A stretch of DNA of 64,000 nt from an uncultured Rickettsiales bacterium (lineage in GTDB: Bacteria; Pseudomonadota; Alphaproteobacteria; Micavibrionales; GCA-2720935): the NCBI GenBank assembly GCA_950054255.1, contig CATLOR010000002.1, positions 328,325 through 392,324 of the forward strand. Direction: 5' to 3'. Each line of letters starts with the position of its first letter. Within the stretch, counting starts at the first letter, position 1. Positions 1-9,401 of this stretch are shown piece by piece. The position numbers and the translations under genes are program-made. Under the pieces are notes generated by a model. That model was not told the origin of the DNA, did not search any database, and saw only the letters and a list, made by a program, of their open reading frames with translations.

Positions 1-879
1 GAAATATTCAGATAATTCTTCTACCGATTTTTCAAAGAATAATTCCGGATCTTGTGTTAGGTCCCACATCAATTGATTATTATCCGTTCGACGTGGGCGA
101 TCGTCATCATTCGCAATGGAGGTAAAAAAGCCTGTTTTTGGTTTTCCAAAATGCATCAAACTATAAGAAAAAACTTGGTTTTTTTGACAAAAAGCGCGCA
201 CATCTTGCTTATTCGCCATCAAATCCATTTGATAATATAATTGAGGCTCTAGCTCAGCCATTTTTTGATCTAATTTAATTGTATAACGCACATCGGCCAA
301 AGCATCATGTAAGTCACTATGATCAACGACAATATTGTTAGTTTCACACAAGCCGCCCAGCCTAAATGATAAATTCCCCTTCGCTGTTGTGGGGAATTTC
401 ATCTTGCCAGAACCATAAATGGCCATTGCTTGCGCCGCAATCATTGTATCAAAACGAGCACATCCATCTATCATATGAATATAAGGATTGTGGAGCGTCA
501 TATGTGTATCCATGCGATACGCATATTCATCAAATCCTAAAATATTGTGTCCCTTAAATGTGACCGGTCTTTCGCGTGTGTAGCCATTAATATCACCACC
601 ACGGTCTTTTTGAGAAATGATCCGCTCCTTCAAAAAGCGATCATAATCATTGAACATTTCGTAATGTGTTTTGCGGGAGTTGCTTTCTAAGTCAGTGGGA
701 CGTTGGCGTGTTACTAACATCGCCTCAGGAGTAGGAATAACATCTGGTCTTAAGCGACAGCGGTAGTTAATTGTTTCAAACTCCCGCCATTTCTTGGACG
801 TTACGATCGCTGCAATTTGCAATATTTGATCAAATGGATGGCATTTCCCTGTTGTCTCAGTGTCATAATATATCCACAC
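1..879 (-). CDS. sbcB: Exodeoxyribonuclease I (partial, C-terminus outside the window)
   Basis: Degrades single-stranded DNA 3' to 5' in recombination and mismatch repair. The reverse strand is open for 293 codons from a GTG at 877-879 to the window edge. The N-terminus carries the DEDD exonuclease motif I (YYDTETTGKCHPFDQILQIA), followed by GHNILGFDEY (motif II) and SFRLGGLCETNNI...HDALADV (motif III), the order and spacing of E. coli ExoI. GTG was chosen because an in-frame TAA lies five codons upstream and an AAGGG sits about 9 nt before it. The missing part would hold the SH3-like and helical C-terminal domains. Family assignment is firm; the extent is limited by the window. Confidence 0.9.
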   Translation of the reverse strand, partial: MWIYYDTETTGKCHPFDQILQIAAIVTSKKWREFETINYRCRLRPDVIPTPEAMLVTRQRPTDLESNSRKTHYEMFNDYDRFLKERIISQKDRGGDINGYTRERPVTFKGHNILGFDEYAYRMDTHMTLHNPYIHMIDGCARFDTMIAAQAMAIYGSGKMKFPTTAKGNLSFRLGGLCETNNIVVDHSDLHDALADVRYTIKLDQKMAELEPQLYYQMDLMANKQDVRAFCQKNQVFSYSLMHFGKPKTGFFTSIANDDDRPRRTDNNQLMWDLTQDPELFFEKSVEELSEYF

Positions 880-1237
880 CTTTACATGCCCTTATCTTTA
901 TTATTATTTATATTTTGTATGAAAATAGTTTTATTTATATCCGAGTCGAAGTAAAGGAAAAGTTCCAACAAAATTAATATATTTTATTAATATCCACATC
1001 TTTTTATCCGAAGGCATAGTTAACATACTGATTCATAATAAAAGCACATTTTTTTATCCACATATCATTTTTTCAGAACAAACCCAAAACACACAATATT
1101 TAGTATAAAAACATACTAAAAACACCAGATATAGATATTTCGAATCACTTTGATTTTATGGGAGGATCAAAAAAAAGCTTGTTTTGTTATAACAATCCAT
1201 GTAAAAAGACACCACTTTTGAACACATCAATTGTTAT
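880..1237. other. Intergenic region between sbcB and tRNA-Leu
   Basis: AT-rich and without a supported gene. The only clear structure is a perfect 8-bp inverted repeat with a 6-nt loop at 1099-1120 (TTTAGTAT / ATACTAAA). It has no T-tract after it, so it looks more like an operator than a terminator. The promoter of tRNA-Leu must lie in the last 100 bases, but I see no convincing -35/-10 pair. Confidence 0.5.
1099..1120. promoter_or_regulatory. Perfect inverted repeat, possible operator
   Basis: TTTAGTAT, six-base spacer, ATACTAAA. The arms are perfectly complementary. It lies 220 bp upstream of sbcB and 118 bp upstream of tRNA-Leu. There is no T-run on either side, so termination is unlikely. 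A protein-binding role is inference. Confidence 0.35.
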
Positions 1238-1323
1238 GCGGGTGTGGTGGAATTGGTAGACGCGCCAGACTCAAAATCTGGTTTCCTTTGGAAGTGAGAG
1301 TTCGAGTCTCTCCACCCGCACCA
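1238..1323 (+). tRNA. tRNA-Leu (anticodon CAA)
   Basis: Full cloverleaf of a long-variable-arm tRNA. The acceptor arm GCGGGTG/CACCCGC is at 1238-1244 and 1313-1319. The D-arm contains GGTAGAC, the anticodon loop CTCAAAA gives CAA (reads UUG), and the T-arm is GAGAGTTCGAGTCTCTC. Discriminator A and CCA are encoded (1320-1323). The class II variable arm and the anticodon agree on leucine. Confidence 0.97.
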
Positions 1324-1351
1324 TTTAAAGAAAAATCACATATATAAAGCT

Positions 1352-1942
1352 ATGATTAAACAGTTGCGCCGTCTATATGATTATATTATCGAATTATCGG
1401 CCACACCTAAGGCTGTTTACGCTTTAGCATTTGTGTCATTTATCGAAAGCTCTATCTTCCCTATCCCACCAGATGTCATGCTTATTCCTATGATGCTTGC
1501 AAATAGACAAAAGGCCTTCTTTTATGCTTTCATTTGTACTATTTCATCAGTGCTTGGAGGTATTGCTGGCTATTATATAGGGGCTGTTTTTTATGAAACT
1601 ATTGGTCACTTTATTATCTCTTTATATGGATACGAAGATGGTTTCACGCGTTTTACAGAGCTATACAACGCCCATGGTGCATGGATTGTTGGCATGGCCG
1701 GTGTAACACCATTTCCTTATAAAATTATAACGATTTTAAGCGGAATAACACATATGGATCTATTCGCTTTTACACTCATATCCATTGGTGCTAGAGGCGT
1801 ACGCTTTTTTGCCTTAGCATTTCTATTATGGTTTTTCGGAGATCGTATAAAAACATTTATTGATAAATATTTTGGTCTATTAACTCTGTTATTTTTTGGT
1901 ATAATCATTTTAGGCTTTTTAGCAATTAAATGGATTATATAA
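1352..1942 (+). CDS. YqaA/DedA-like (SNARE-associated / VTT domain) membrane protein
   Basis: A 196-residue inner-membrane protein with five or six hydrophobic segments. The region around residues 30-145 has the DedA/VTT pattern: FIESSIFPIPPDVMLIP, then a glycine-rich GGIAGYYIG helix, then the re-entrant-like VTPFPYKIITILSGI. The basic MIKQLRRLYDYI start is typical of the short alphaproteobacterial YqaA branch. DedA-type proteins take part in lipid-carrier flipping and membrane homeostasis; the substrate of this branch is unknown. It is followed at once by dsbB and coq7, so the three probably form one transcript. No clear Shine-Dalgarno is seen, so the start is the first in-frame ATG. Confidence 0.85.
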   Translation: MIKQLRRLYDYIIELSATPKAVYALAFVSFIESSIFPIPPDVMLIPMMLANRQKAFFYAFICTISSVLGGIAGYYIGAVFYETIGHFIISLYGYEDGFTRFTELYNAHGAWIVGMAGVTPFPYKIITILSGITHMDLFAFTLISIGARGVRFFALAFLLWFFGDRIKTFIDKYFGLLTLLFFGIIILGFLAIKWII

Positions 1943-1944
1943 CT

Positions 1945-2445
1945 ATGGACAAAATCATCACTTTTATACACTCACTTAAAGGGGCTCTTATCCTTTGCGG
2001 ATTGCTTTCTTTCTCCGCGCTTCTTTTCGCTTATATAAGCCAATATTTTTTTGGATACCAACCCTGTATTTTATGCGTGTATCAAAGAGCTCCTTTCTGG
2101 GCTATTATGATGATTGCCTGTGTTGCAAGCGTTATCGATAACAATAAATTTAAAGTCTGCGGTTTAGGCCTTATTTCATTCGCTTTTGTTATTAATACAG
2201 GTATTGCCTTCTTTCATTCTGGTGTAGAAAGACATTTCTGGAAAGGGTTTGAAGAATGCTCCTCAGATTTAGATTCCGCTGGCATGACACTCGAGCAATT
2301 AAAACAAATGATTACCCAAACACCTCTTGCGCGCTGTGATGAAATCGCGTGGGAATTTTTTGGTGTTTCTATGGCTAATTATAATGTTTTATTCTGTCTT
2401 GCTATGGCTCTTTATGGTTTAACTGTTTTAAGGAACTATAAATAA
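1945..2445 (+). CDS. dsbB: Disulfide bond formation protein DsbB family
   Basis: An inner-membrane quinone reductase that reoxidises periplasmic DsbA. The sequence shows four transmembrane segments and the first redox pair as CILC in YQPCILCVYQR. A periplasmic loop of about 50 residues holds the second cysteine pair (FEECSSDL and LARCDEIAW). At 166 residues it has normal family length. The ATG at 1945 gives the family-like start MDKIITFIHSLKG; another ATG at 1930 would overlap the previous gene by 13 nt. The stop overlaps the coq7 start (TAATG), so translation of the two is probably coupled, and both depend on quinone. Confidence 0.9.
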   Translation: MDKIITFIHSLKGALILCGLLSFSALLFAYISQYFFGYQPCILCVYQRAPFWAIMMIACVASVIDNNKFKVCGLGLISFAFVINTGIAFFHSGVERHFWKGFEECSSDLDSAGMTLEQLKQMITQTPLARCDEIAWEFFGVSMANYNVLFCLAMALYGLTVLRNYK

Positions 2446-3023
2446 TGACATCGAACACAACTAGAAAACGCACTCTTCCTGGTGACCCAACTGCAGCGAA
2501 TACAACGTCAAAAGAAGAATATACCAAAAGCGCTATTCGTGTTAATCATGCTGGTGAGTATGGCGCAAGACGTATTTATGAAGGACAAATCGCAATCTTA
2601 AAAAAAGACACCGAAACCGTCGAAATTCTTCAACACATGAAGGACCAAGAAGCGGTTCACTTATCTTACTTCGAAAATGAAATTGTAAAAAGACGCATTA
2701 GACCTACGCTCATGCAACCTCTTTGGCACGTCGCTGGATTTGCTTTAGGTGCAGGAACAGCTTTGCTTGGTAGAAAGGCTGCTATGGCCTGTACAGAAGC
2801 TGTTGAGGAAGTTATTATTGACCACTATCAAGAACAAATTGATACACTCCCTAAGGATGAAAAAGAGCTTATATCTGCCATTCAAAAATTTAAAGATGAA
2901 GAAGATGAACATCGTCAAATAGGTGTTGATAATGACGCTCACGAAACCGCCGCATACTCGATTTTAACACAAGCTATAAAAACCGCTTCAAAGCTTGCCA
3001 TTAAAATATCAAAAAAATTATAA
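2445..3023 (+). CDS. coq7: Demethoxyubiquinone hydroxylase (COQ7 family)
   Basis: A di-iron carboxylate enzyme that hydroxylates demethoxyubiquinone in late ubiquinone synthesis; the COQ7 type is characteristic of alphaproteobacteria and mitochondria. The diagnostic motif is AIRVNHAGEYGA near residue 30, with the first iron ligand Glu. Further ligands lie in EAVHLSYFE (ExxH type), TEAVEEVIIDHY and DEEDEHRQIG. There is one hydrophobic membrane-associating helix (HVAGFALGAGTALLG). The length of 192 residues fits. The ATG overlaps the dsbB stop by one base. The gene ends the short operon, as about 95 bp of AT-rich sequence follow. Confidence 0.96.
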   Translation: MTSNTTRKRTLPGDPTAANTTSKEEYTKSAIRVNHAGEYGARRIYEGQIAILKKDTETVEILQHMKDQEAVHLSYFENEIVKRRIRPTLMQPLWHVAGFALGAGTALLGRKAAMACTEAVEEVIIDHYQEQIDTLPKDEKELISAIQKFKDEEDEHRQIGVDNDAHETAAYSILTQAIKTASKLAIKISKKL

Positions 3024-3118
3024 ATTCAATGCATTAGTATATATAAAGACATCATTAATTATTTCTTCTTATAATTCTTAGGTGAATTTTATTTTCTAAT
3101 AAAAAAAGGATACAAAAT

Positions 3119-6100
3119 ATGGGTTCTCTGCCCCATACAATAAATTCAATAACTGATTTTATTTTGGCTCATTTTCAAAGTGTGAGCGAGATTCTATCTT
3201 ATGCCTTTTTCTTAAATCATTATGATTTTAGAATTGTTGGACTTTCATATTTTTTATTAATCCCACTTACCTATTACATTTTTAAAAAAGAACATGTCAA
3301 CCAAGATCACACAGAAATATCATCCCATAAATTTGAATACTCTTTCTTTGTATTTTTGCATATCTTGATCCTATCTCTTGGGCTTACATCCCTGTTTACA
3401 ACAGGATTTTTAGCTTGCGATATCCCACTATCATCTAATATCAAAACACCTTATTTAGGACTCACTTTTTTGATTTGTTTTTTAACATGTTATTGTGACT
3501 TAAAAAGAAAAGAAAACATTAGCTCTTCATGGTTTTCAAATATTTTTTCCCCAAGTCTTTTATATAGCACCTCTGGGATAGTGAGTTTTTATTTACTGCT
3601 TATTGCATTCACAAGCCAAACCATTACATTTACCGTTTTTATAAAAGGATTTTTCACCTGTCTTACAATGGCATTTCCATTGATAAGCTTGCTTTTTTTT
3701 ATCGCACATAAAAACTCTCATAATAACAAGATTAATATAACCCTTTTACTAACGACACTCCTATCGTTGTTCATTTTTTACCTTATTCATTACAGCTTTA
3801 TTTCTTATACAGATGTCAACACCCTTAAAAATACAGATACCCTATTAACCTTAGCGGAAAAATTTGATTTCGCATGGCAAATTATTTTATGGAGTTTATT
3901 CTTCTTCACAGGACTCTTTTTTTGGTCTGAAACGTCAAAAGATATTGATGATCCAGATCACACTATTGATGAGAACTCTTTAAGCTCTTTTATTCCCATC
4001 TTTATTTTGTTTACTATTGGAGCCTTACTATCTTTTTATATTGCTCTTGTTTTTTTTCATGACAAAACAACACAAACAAATGAAACCTATGTCAATGCTT
4101 TCAACGGACTTCAAGTTTCTGTTGAAAATGAATTAGAAAAAAAGAGAAGTATTATTTACGCCTTGGACTCTTTCTTTAGCTCATCGTCATTTGTTGATAA
4201 TCAAGAATTTATTTCTTTTCTAAATAAAATGAACATAAAAGATAATGATAGCCATTTCTTATTTGCCCCTATTTTGACACAAAAAACATTACCAACAGAG
4301 CTCGAGAAATACACAGCAAATAATACCTCTCTTGATATTCATACGCTTACCAAACAAGCCGTCAAAAATACACTAACAACACCCGTAGTTTACACTTACT
4401 CTTCAAGAGTTGATGATAAATACATACCAATACCTAAAGATTTATTAAGACATTACAATTTTCAGAAAGTCATTAAAAAAGCCCTTATATCTGATCAAAT
4501 AGTTGCCGATTATGTCGAAAGTGATTATCAAATTATCTTTTCCGCGCATGTTAATAAAAACAGTAAAAAAACAACACAAAGAGGTATCGTACTCAATATA
4601 TTTGACGCTGAAAAAATGCTCCAAGAGCTTGGCGCTCAGCCATACTACTCGATTCTAAACGCCTCATTAAAACATCAACCTAATTACGAGAAAAAATATA
4701 TTTCTTTCTTGGGTCAAGATATCCCCATATATATAAAACCCGTAAAAACACCTGTTTTTTATAAAAGCGCCTCTTTCTACAAAACATTTCTAAGCGGCTT
4801 TACGCTTGTTGTTTTATTTAGTCTGTATATTTTAACAATAATACAACAAAGAAAAAGAGATTATAAATTCCAAAAACAAATTGAATCTCAAAAGAATATG
4901 TTTACAACAATTTTAGAGAATATGCCTCTTGGTATTTTTGTGAAAGATGTTAAGCATGATTATAAATATACGATTATTAATAAATATGCAGAAACCTTTC
5001 TAAGCCGGCCTATTAAAGACATTAAAGGACGCACTGATTATGAGGTCTTTAATGAGCGTCACGGCGCTCTTATCCGTGCACAAGATGAGGCAATCATAGA
5101 AAGCCGTTGTGTTCACTACAAAGATGAGGAAACCTTTTCTGTCAATGATGGTATTACAGAAGAAATTTTTACAGCACGTTCTATTCAAGTCCCTATCTAT
5201 GATGATAATGGAGAAGCAGAAATTCTTTTAAATATCTATGAAGATGTCACCGAAAAAGCAAAAATTAGACACGATCTTATTAAAGCAAAAGAGCAAGCCG
5301 AAAAATCAAGTACGATTAAAAGTGAGTTTCTAGCAAATATGTCGCATGAACTGCGCACTCCTTTAAACAGTATTATCGGTCTTTCTAAGGTTTTATTAAA
5401 TCATAAAGACACAAAACCTGAACCCAAAGAAATGATCGAAACGATAACACAAGCCTCTGGTGCTCTGCTTAATATTGTGAATGATATTTTAGACTTATCA
5501 AAAGTCGAGGCTGGCAAAGTTATTTTAGATAAAGTCAAATTTAATTTAAAAGATAGTGTCAAAAACACCCTCAACCAGATGGCCCCCCTTGCGCACGAGA
5601 AAGAGCTTGATTTTATTGTCAATATAGAAGAGTCAATTGATGAAAAACAATATTATTACGCTGATGCACATAGAATTTCACGCACACTTATTAATGTAAT
5701 TGGAAATGCAATCAAATATACTGAAAATGGACGCGTTACAGTTAATGCAAAAGTTTCTTTTCATCCAGAGAAATCAGATTTTGATACCTTTAAAATCTCC
5801 GTTCAAGATACAGGGATAGGAATTGATGAGAGTAAAGTAGCCGATATTTTCGAAAGCTTCACACAGGCGGATGCATCTATTGAGCGTAAATTCGGTGGCA
5901 CAGGTTTAGGATTAAATATCACAAAAAAAATATTAGAGATCATGGATGGAAGCATCTCTGTTGAGAGTAAATTAGGCGAAGGATCTTGCTTCACAATTCA
6001 GATCCCTCTTCAAAAAGTGACAGAAGATGACATGGCGCTAAAACCAAGTGATAATGATTCAAATGAGATCTCTAACTTTGATGATTATCGTGTTTTAATT

Positions 6101-6463
6101 GCTGAAGACCAAGAATTTAACAATGTTTTAATGAAAGTTTTACTAAAAAAGTATAATCTTAAAGACTACACTATCTGCTTAAATGGTGTACAAGTAATTG
6201 ATGAAGTAGTAAAATCGAAAGATGGGTACGATCTTATTTTAATGGATTGTCACATGCCTGAAATGGATGGATATAAAGCGTCAAATTCGATACGTGAACT
6301 CGATATAAAATCTAGGTCTGGAGAGCCCATCCCTATCATTGCTCTCACCGCAGATGTTACATCGGGTATTAAACAGAAATGTTACGATTCAGGAATGAAT
6401 GATTATTTAAGTAAACCACTTGATGAAGATCTCTTTATTAAAATGATCAAAAAGTATTTATAA
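3119..6463 (+). CDS. Hybrid sensor histidine kinase (multi-TM, CHASE-like, PAS, HisKA, HATPase, REC)
   Basis: An 1114-residue membrane kinase. Residues 1 to about 315 form a bundle of roughly nine hydrophobic segments. About 320-560 is an extracytoplasmic domain with CHASE-like features (NAFNGLQVSVENELEKKR, FVDNQEFISFL). A further TM segment lies near 565-585, then PAS at about 595-715, HisKA with SHELRTPLN (His743), HATPase_c with N, G1 (DTGIGI) and G2 (GGTGLGLN) boxes, and a C-terminal REC with acceptor Asp1043 in LMDCHMPEMDG. An AAGGA lies 9 nt before the ATG. It heads a three-gene set with a response regulator and an HPt protein, which suggests a multistep phosphorelay (His743, Asp1043, HPt His, Asp221 of the regulator). 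The ligand is unknown. Confidence 0.93.
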   Translation: MGSLPHTINSITDFILAHFQSVSEILSYAFFLNHYDFRIVGLSYFLLIPLTYYIFKKEHVNQDHTEISSHKFEYSFFVFLHILILSLGLTSLFTTGFLACDIPLSSNIKTPYLGLTFLICFLTCYCDLKRKENISSSWFSNIFSPSLLYSTSGIVSFYLLLIAFTSQTITFTVFIKGFFTCLTMAFPLISLLFFIAHKNSHNNKINITLLLTTLLSLFIFYLIHYSFISYTDVNTLKNTDTLLTLAEKFDFAWQIILWSLFFFTGLFFWSETSKDIDDPDHTIDENSLSSFIPIFILFTIGALLSFYIALVFFHDKTTQTNETYVNAFNGLQVSVENELEKKRSIIYALDSFFSSSSFVDNQEFISFLNKMNIKDNDSHFLFAPILTQKTLPTELEKYTANNTSLDIHTLTKQAVKNTLTTPVVYTYSSRVDDKYIPIPKDLLRHYNFQKVIKKALISDQIVADYVESDYQIIFSAHVNKNSKKTTQRGIVLNIFDAEKMLQELGAQPYYSILNASLKHQPNYEKKYISFLGQDIPIYIKPVKTPVFYKSASFYKTFLSGFTLVVLFSLYILTIIQQRKRDYKFQKQIESQKNMFTTILENMPLGIFVKDVKHDYKYTIINKYAETFLSRPIKDIKGRTDYEVFNERHGALIRAQDEAIIESRCVHYKDEETFSVNDGITEEIFTARSIQVPIYDDNGEAEILLNIYEDVTEKAKIRHDLIKAKEQAEKSSTIKSEFLANMSHELRTPLNSIIGLSKVLLNHKDTKPEPKEMIETITQASGALLNIVNDILDLSKVEAGKVILDKVKFNLKDSVKNTLNQMAPLAHEKELDFIVNIEESIDEKQYYYADAHRISRTLINVIGNAIKYTENGRVTVNAKVSFHPEKSDFDTFKISVQDTGIGIDESKVADIFESFTQADASIERKFGGTGLGLNITKKILEIMDGSISVESKLGEGSCFTIQIPLQKVTEDDMALKPSDNDSNEISNFDDYRVLIAEDQEFNNVLMKVLLKKYNLKDYTICLNGVQVIDEVVKSKDGYDLILMDCHMPEMDGYKASNSIRELDIKSRSGEPIPIIALTADVTSGIKQKCYDSGMNDYLSKPLDEDLFIKMIKKYL

Positions 6464-6488
6464 ATTTAAATAACGGAGCAAAATAATT

Positions 6489-7388
6489 ATGGGTGCAACC
6501 ATATATGATCAAAATGTAGAAGAAATGATCTACGCTTTTTTATTGAACGAAATTCAACAAATTGAATTCGATCAACAGCGCTCATTTGATATATTAAGAT
6601 GTAACTTCTTTCACATCGGCGTAAATTGGAAAGAAGACGATATTACAGAACTTAAAGAATCTCTTTCAAAATATGATGATATGAATATCTATCTCTGTAA
6701 TGACGGGGACGTTATCCTTATGTGGCCACCAAACACTCAAGATTATAATGTTGAAACCATCATGGATATGATTATGGAGCTCTATGGTGAGCGCATTTCA
6801 AAATATATGAGCCCTTATGATTTTTTTGAGTTTTTCAATCTCAACCAAGAAACCAAAATTTTTAGACGAATTATTTCTAAAAAACTTGGAAAAGTCACAA
6901 AAGCCGCAAAAGATTTATACAACATGCTCCATGATTTCAATTTGGTAAAAACTTTTTACCACACAATGAAAATCATTGCCATGCAACGCACATACCGTGC
7001 AAAACCCCATATTTTACTCGTCGAAGACCAGATCTTCTCCCAAAAACTTGTACAAGCCGCTCTCAAAGACTATACCGTTCACGTGGTTCCCAGTACTTCC
7101 GAGGCCATTCTTGCATATTTAGAAAAATGCCCTGATATTGTCTTATTAGATATTGATTTACCTGACCTTGACGGGCATACTCTCGCCAGTGTTTTAAATT
7201 CAATAGATGATGATGCCTTCATCGTGATGTTAACAGCCCATAACGTACATTCACACGTGGCACAAGCCAAAGAAAACAATGTAAAAAAATTCATAAGCAA
7301 ACCCTTTAAAAAGGATGAGCTTTTGAGTGTCATTAAACTTTATGAGAAAACGAGAAAGAAAAAAAATGGTAAACTTATCAAATCTTAG
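6489..7388 (+). CDS. Response regulator with an uncharacterised N-terminal domain and C-terminal receiver
   Basis: This 299-residue protein has its receiver domain at the C-terminus (about 173-290), the reverse of the usual order. Visible receiver elements are LLVEDQ (acidic pocket), Asp221 in VLLDIDLPDLDG, the Thr in VMLTAHN and Lys in KFISKPFKK. Residues 1-165 have no domain I recognise; they are rich in acidic and aromatic residues (YDFFEFFNLNQ) and have no DNA-binding helix-turn-helix. A GGAG lies 11 nt before the ATG. It sits between a hybrid kinase and an HPt protein and overlaps the latter, so it is probably the terminal acceptor of that relay. The output is likely a protein interaction. 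Confidence 0.85.
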   Translation: MGATIYDQNVEEMIYAFLLNEIQQIEFDQQRSFDILRCNFFHIGVNWKEDDITELKESLSKYDDMNIYLCNDGDVILMWPPNTQDYNVETIMDMIMELYGERISKYMSPYDFFEFFNLNQETKIFRRIISKKLGKVTKAAKDLYNMLHDFNLVKTFYHTMKIIAMQRTYRAKPHILLVEDQIFSQKLVQAALKDYTVHVVPSTSEAILAYLEKCPDIVLLDIDLPDLDGHTLASVLNSIDDDAFIVMLTAHNVHSHVAQAKENNVKKFISKPFKKDELLSVIKLYEKTRKKKNGKLIKS

Positions 7389-7692
7389 ACAAATTACGGG
7401 TGGTGACAAAGATCTCGAACAAGAACTTTTTAACGAGTTTATTTCCTCTTCAGGACGAATTCTTGGTGAGTTGCATGACAACTATTTAGAGAATAACAAC
7501 GAAGAATGGCGCCGTAACGCACACGCCCTCAAAGGTATTGCCTTTAATCTTGGTGCATATGACTTTGCCGAATTAGCAAAAAAAGGCCAAGAAGAATGCG
7601 ATTGTTCAAAAGAAGAGAAAAAACTTCTACTAGATCAACTCAAAAAGACACATGATGACGTTGTTGTTTATCTCAAAAATGAGATGTCTTAA
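7366..7692 (+). CDS. HPt-domain phosphotransfer protein
   Basis: A stand-alone histidine phosphotransfer protein of 108 residues with the signature AHALKGIAFNLGA; His53 is the expected phosphate carrier. The whole protein is helical and charged, as HPt four-helix bundles are. The ATG at 7366 overlaps the end of the response regulator by 23 nt. Longer in-frame starts exist at 7327 and 7342 but would add a lysine-rich tail read from regulator sequence. It probably shuttles phosphate between the receiver of the upstream hybrid kinase and the neighbouring response regulator. Confidence 0.85.
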   Translation: MVNLSNLRQITGGDKDLEQELFNEFISSSGRILGELHDNYLENNNEEWRRNAHALKGIAFNLGAYDFAELAKKGQEECDCSKEEKKLLLDQLKKTHDDVVVYLKNEMS

Positions 7693-7782
7693 ATCGATAT
7701 AGAATGTAAATAACGACTAGACTTTTTCTTTAATTCAGAATATTCATTAATACCTATTTTGACTTATTAGGTGTTTATAAAA

Positions 7783-9054
7783 ATGGATAAATTAGAGATT
7801 ATTGGTGGCAACCGTTTAGAAGGTATTATTGATGTAAGTGGAGCAAAAAATGCAGCACTTCCACTTATGATCACCACCCTTTTAACAAACAAGCCTGTTA
7901 CATTGAATAACGTTCCGGCCCTTGCTGATATTAAGACACTCTCCTCTCTCTTAGAAAGTCTTGGTTGTGCTGTCAAATTAGATTCCACTACTGGCACTAT
8001 GGTTCTTGAAACAAAGTCTTTATCCTCTCACAGAGCTGAATATGATTTGGTAAGAAAAATGCGTGCAAGTATTTTTGTGCTAGGCCCTTTACTTGCGCAC
8101 CATAAACAGGCTGAAGTTTCTCTCCCTGGCGGTTGCGCTATTGGAACACGTCCTGTTGACCTTCATTTAGAGGCAATGGAAGCGCTAGGAGCAACAATAG
8201 ACATTAAAGAAGGCTATATTTTTGCCTCTGCCCCTGATGGTTTAGTTGGTGCAGAAATTATTTTCCCCAAAGTTTCTGTTGGCGCCACTGAAAATGCTTT
8301 AATGGCTGCTACACTTGCAAAAGGAACAACAAAAATCCGCAACGCGGCAAAAGAACCTGAGGTCGTAGATCTTGCCGAGTGCTTAAATAAAATGGGCGCT
8401 CAAATTACAGGCGCAGGGACTGATACAATTATTATTGAGGGCGTAGAAAGTTTAGATGGAACAACTCATGATGTCGTGGCCGATCGTATTGAAGCTGGCT
8501 CATATGCGATTGCAGCTTGTGTTACACAAGGAGACATCACGCTCACGCACTTAAATTACAAGCTTCTAGACTCTTTCTGGTCAAAACTCAAAGAATGTGG
8601 TGCCGATGTTCGTTTTAATGAAAATGGCGAAAACACTGTACGAATTATCATGGACAAAGCGCCAAATGCTATTGATGTAATGACAGAGCCTTATCCAGGC
8701 TACCCTACAGACCTACAAGCTCAAATCATGGCTTTAAACTGTGTTTCTCAAGGCGCTGGTATGGTTACAGAAACAATCTTTGAAAATCGCTTCATGCATG
8801 TGCCTGAGCTTTGTCGATTAGGAGCTAATATAACCGTTCACAGTAATTCTGCTCTTGTTCGTGGTGTTGAAAAGTTAAACGGCGCTCCTGTTATGGCGAC
8901 TGATTTACGTGCCTCTATGGCCTTAGTACTTGCTGGGCTAGCGGCGAATGGAAAAACAACCATTAACCGTTTATACCACCTTGATAGAGGTTATGAGAAC
9001 TTAGAAAAGAAACTAACAAATTGTGGCGCAAAAATAGAACGTGTCAAAGAGTAA
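7783..9054 (+). CDS. murA: UDP-N-acetylglucosamine 1-carboxyvinyltransferase MurA
   Basis: Transfers enolpyruvate from PEP to UDP-GlcNAc, the first committed step of peptidoglycan synthesis, in the cytoplasm. It starts with MDKLEIIGGNRLEGIIDVSGAKNAALP; the KNAALP segment is diagnostic. The catalytic cysteine is in the loop LPGGCAIGTRPVDLH, so fosfomycin sensitivity is expected. Later motifs are DRIEAGSYAIAA and PGYPTDLQAQ. The length of 423 residues matches the family (about 420). ATG 7783 was preferred over the GTG at 7771 because a TTAGGTG lies at normal distance and the GTG would add only four residues. Confidence 0.97.
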   Translation: MDKLEIIGGNRLEGIIDVSGAKNAALPLMITTLLTNKPVTLNNVPALADIKTLSSLLESLGCAVKLDSTTGTMVLETKSLSSHRAEYDLVRKMRASIFVLGPLLAHHKQAEVSLPGGCAIGTRPVDLHLEAMEALGATIDIKEGYIFASAPDGLVGAEIIFPKVSVGATENALMAATLAKGTTKIRNAAKEPEVVDLAECLNKMGAQITGAGTDTIIIEGVESLDGTTHDVVADRIEAGSYAIAACVTQGDITLTHLNYKLLDSFWSKLKECGADVRFNENGENTVRIIMDKAPNAIDVMTEPYPGYPTDLQAQIMALNCVSQGAGMVTETIFENRFMHVPELCRLGANITVHSNSALVRGVEKLNGAPVMATDLRASMALVLAGLAANGKTTINRLYHLDRGYENLEKKLTNCGAKIERVKE

Positions 9055-9153
9055 TTTTAACGCAATCTATAGCTAGACTTGAATTTTTGAATCAGGCATG
9101 GTAAAAGCCATAATTATTTTTAATAATTCAAATATTTTTAGTTAAGGAGTTTT

Positions 9154-9375
9154 ATGGCTAAAGAAGATCTAATGGAATTTGAAGGACATGTACAAGAAGT
9201 TCTTCCCAATTCAATGTTTCGTGTGAAATTAGAAAACGAACATGAAATTATCGCTCACTCATCTGGACGTATGCGTAAAAACCGTATCCGCGTTCTAGAA
9301 GGTGATCGTGTAACTGTTGAGATGACACCTTACGATCTTACAAAAGGACGTATCACGTTCCGCCACAAAGATTAA
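9154..9375 (+). CDS. infA: Translation initiation factor IF-1
   Basis: A 73-residue single OB-fold protein that binds the ribosomal A site at initiation. Nearly every position matches the family: [51 protein letters not shown] and the ending [15 protein letters not shown] strong AAGGAG lies 6 nt before the ATG. The infA-maf-RNase E-like order is common in alphaproteobacteria. A possible promoter lies around 9078-9110 (TTGAAT, 17 nt, TAAAAG). Confidence 0.99.
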   Translation: MAKEDLMEFEGHVQEVLPNSMFRVKLENEHEIIAHSSGRMRKNRIRVLEGDRVTVEMTPYDLTKGRITFRHKD

Positions 9376-9401
9376 CTTCTTGCTTTAAGAAAAGGCTCCA
9401 A

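Noticed and set aside
366..977. Plus-strand open frames over the first kilobase
   Set aside because: They are shadows of the exonuclease I gene on the minus strand, which has clear family motifs.
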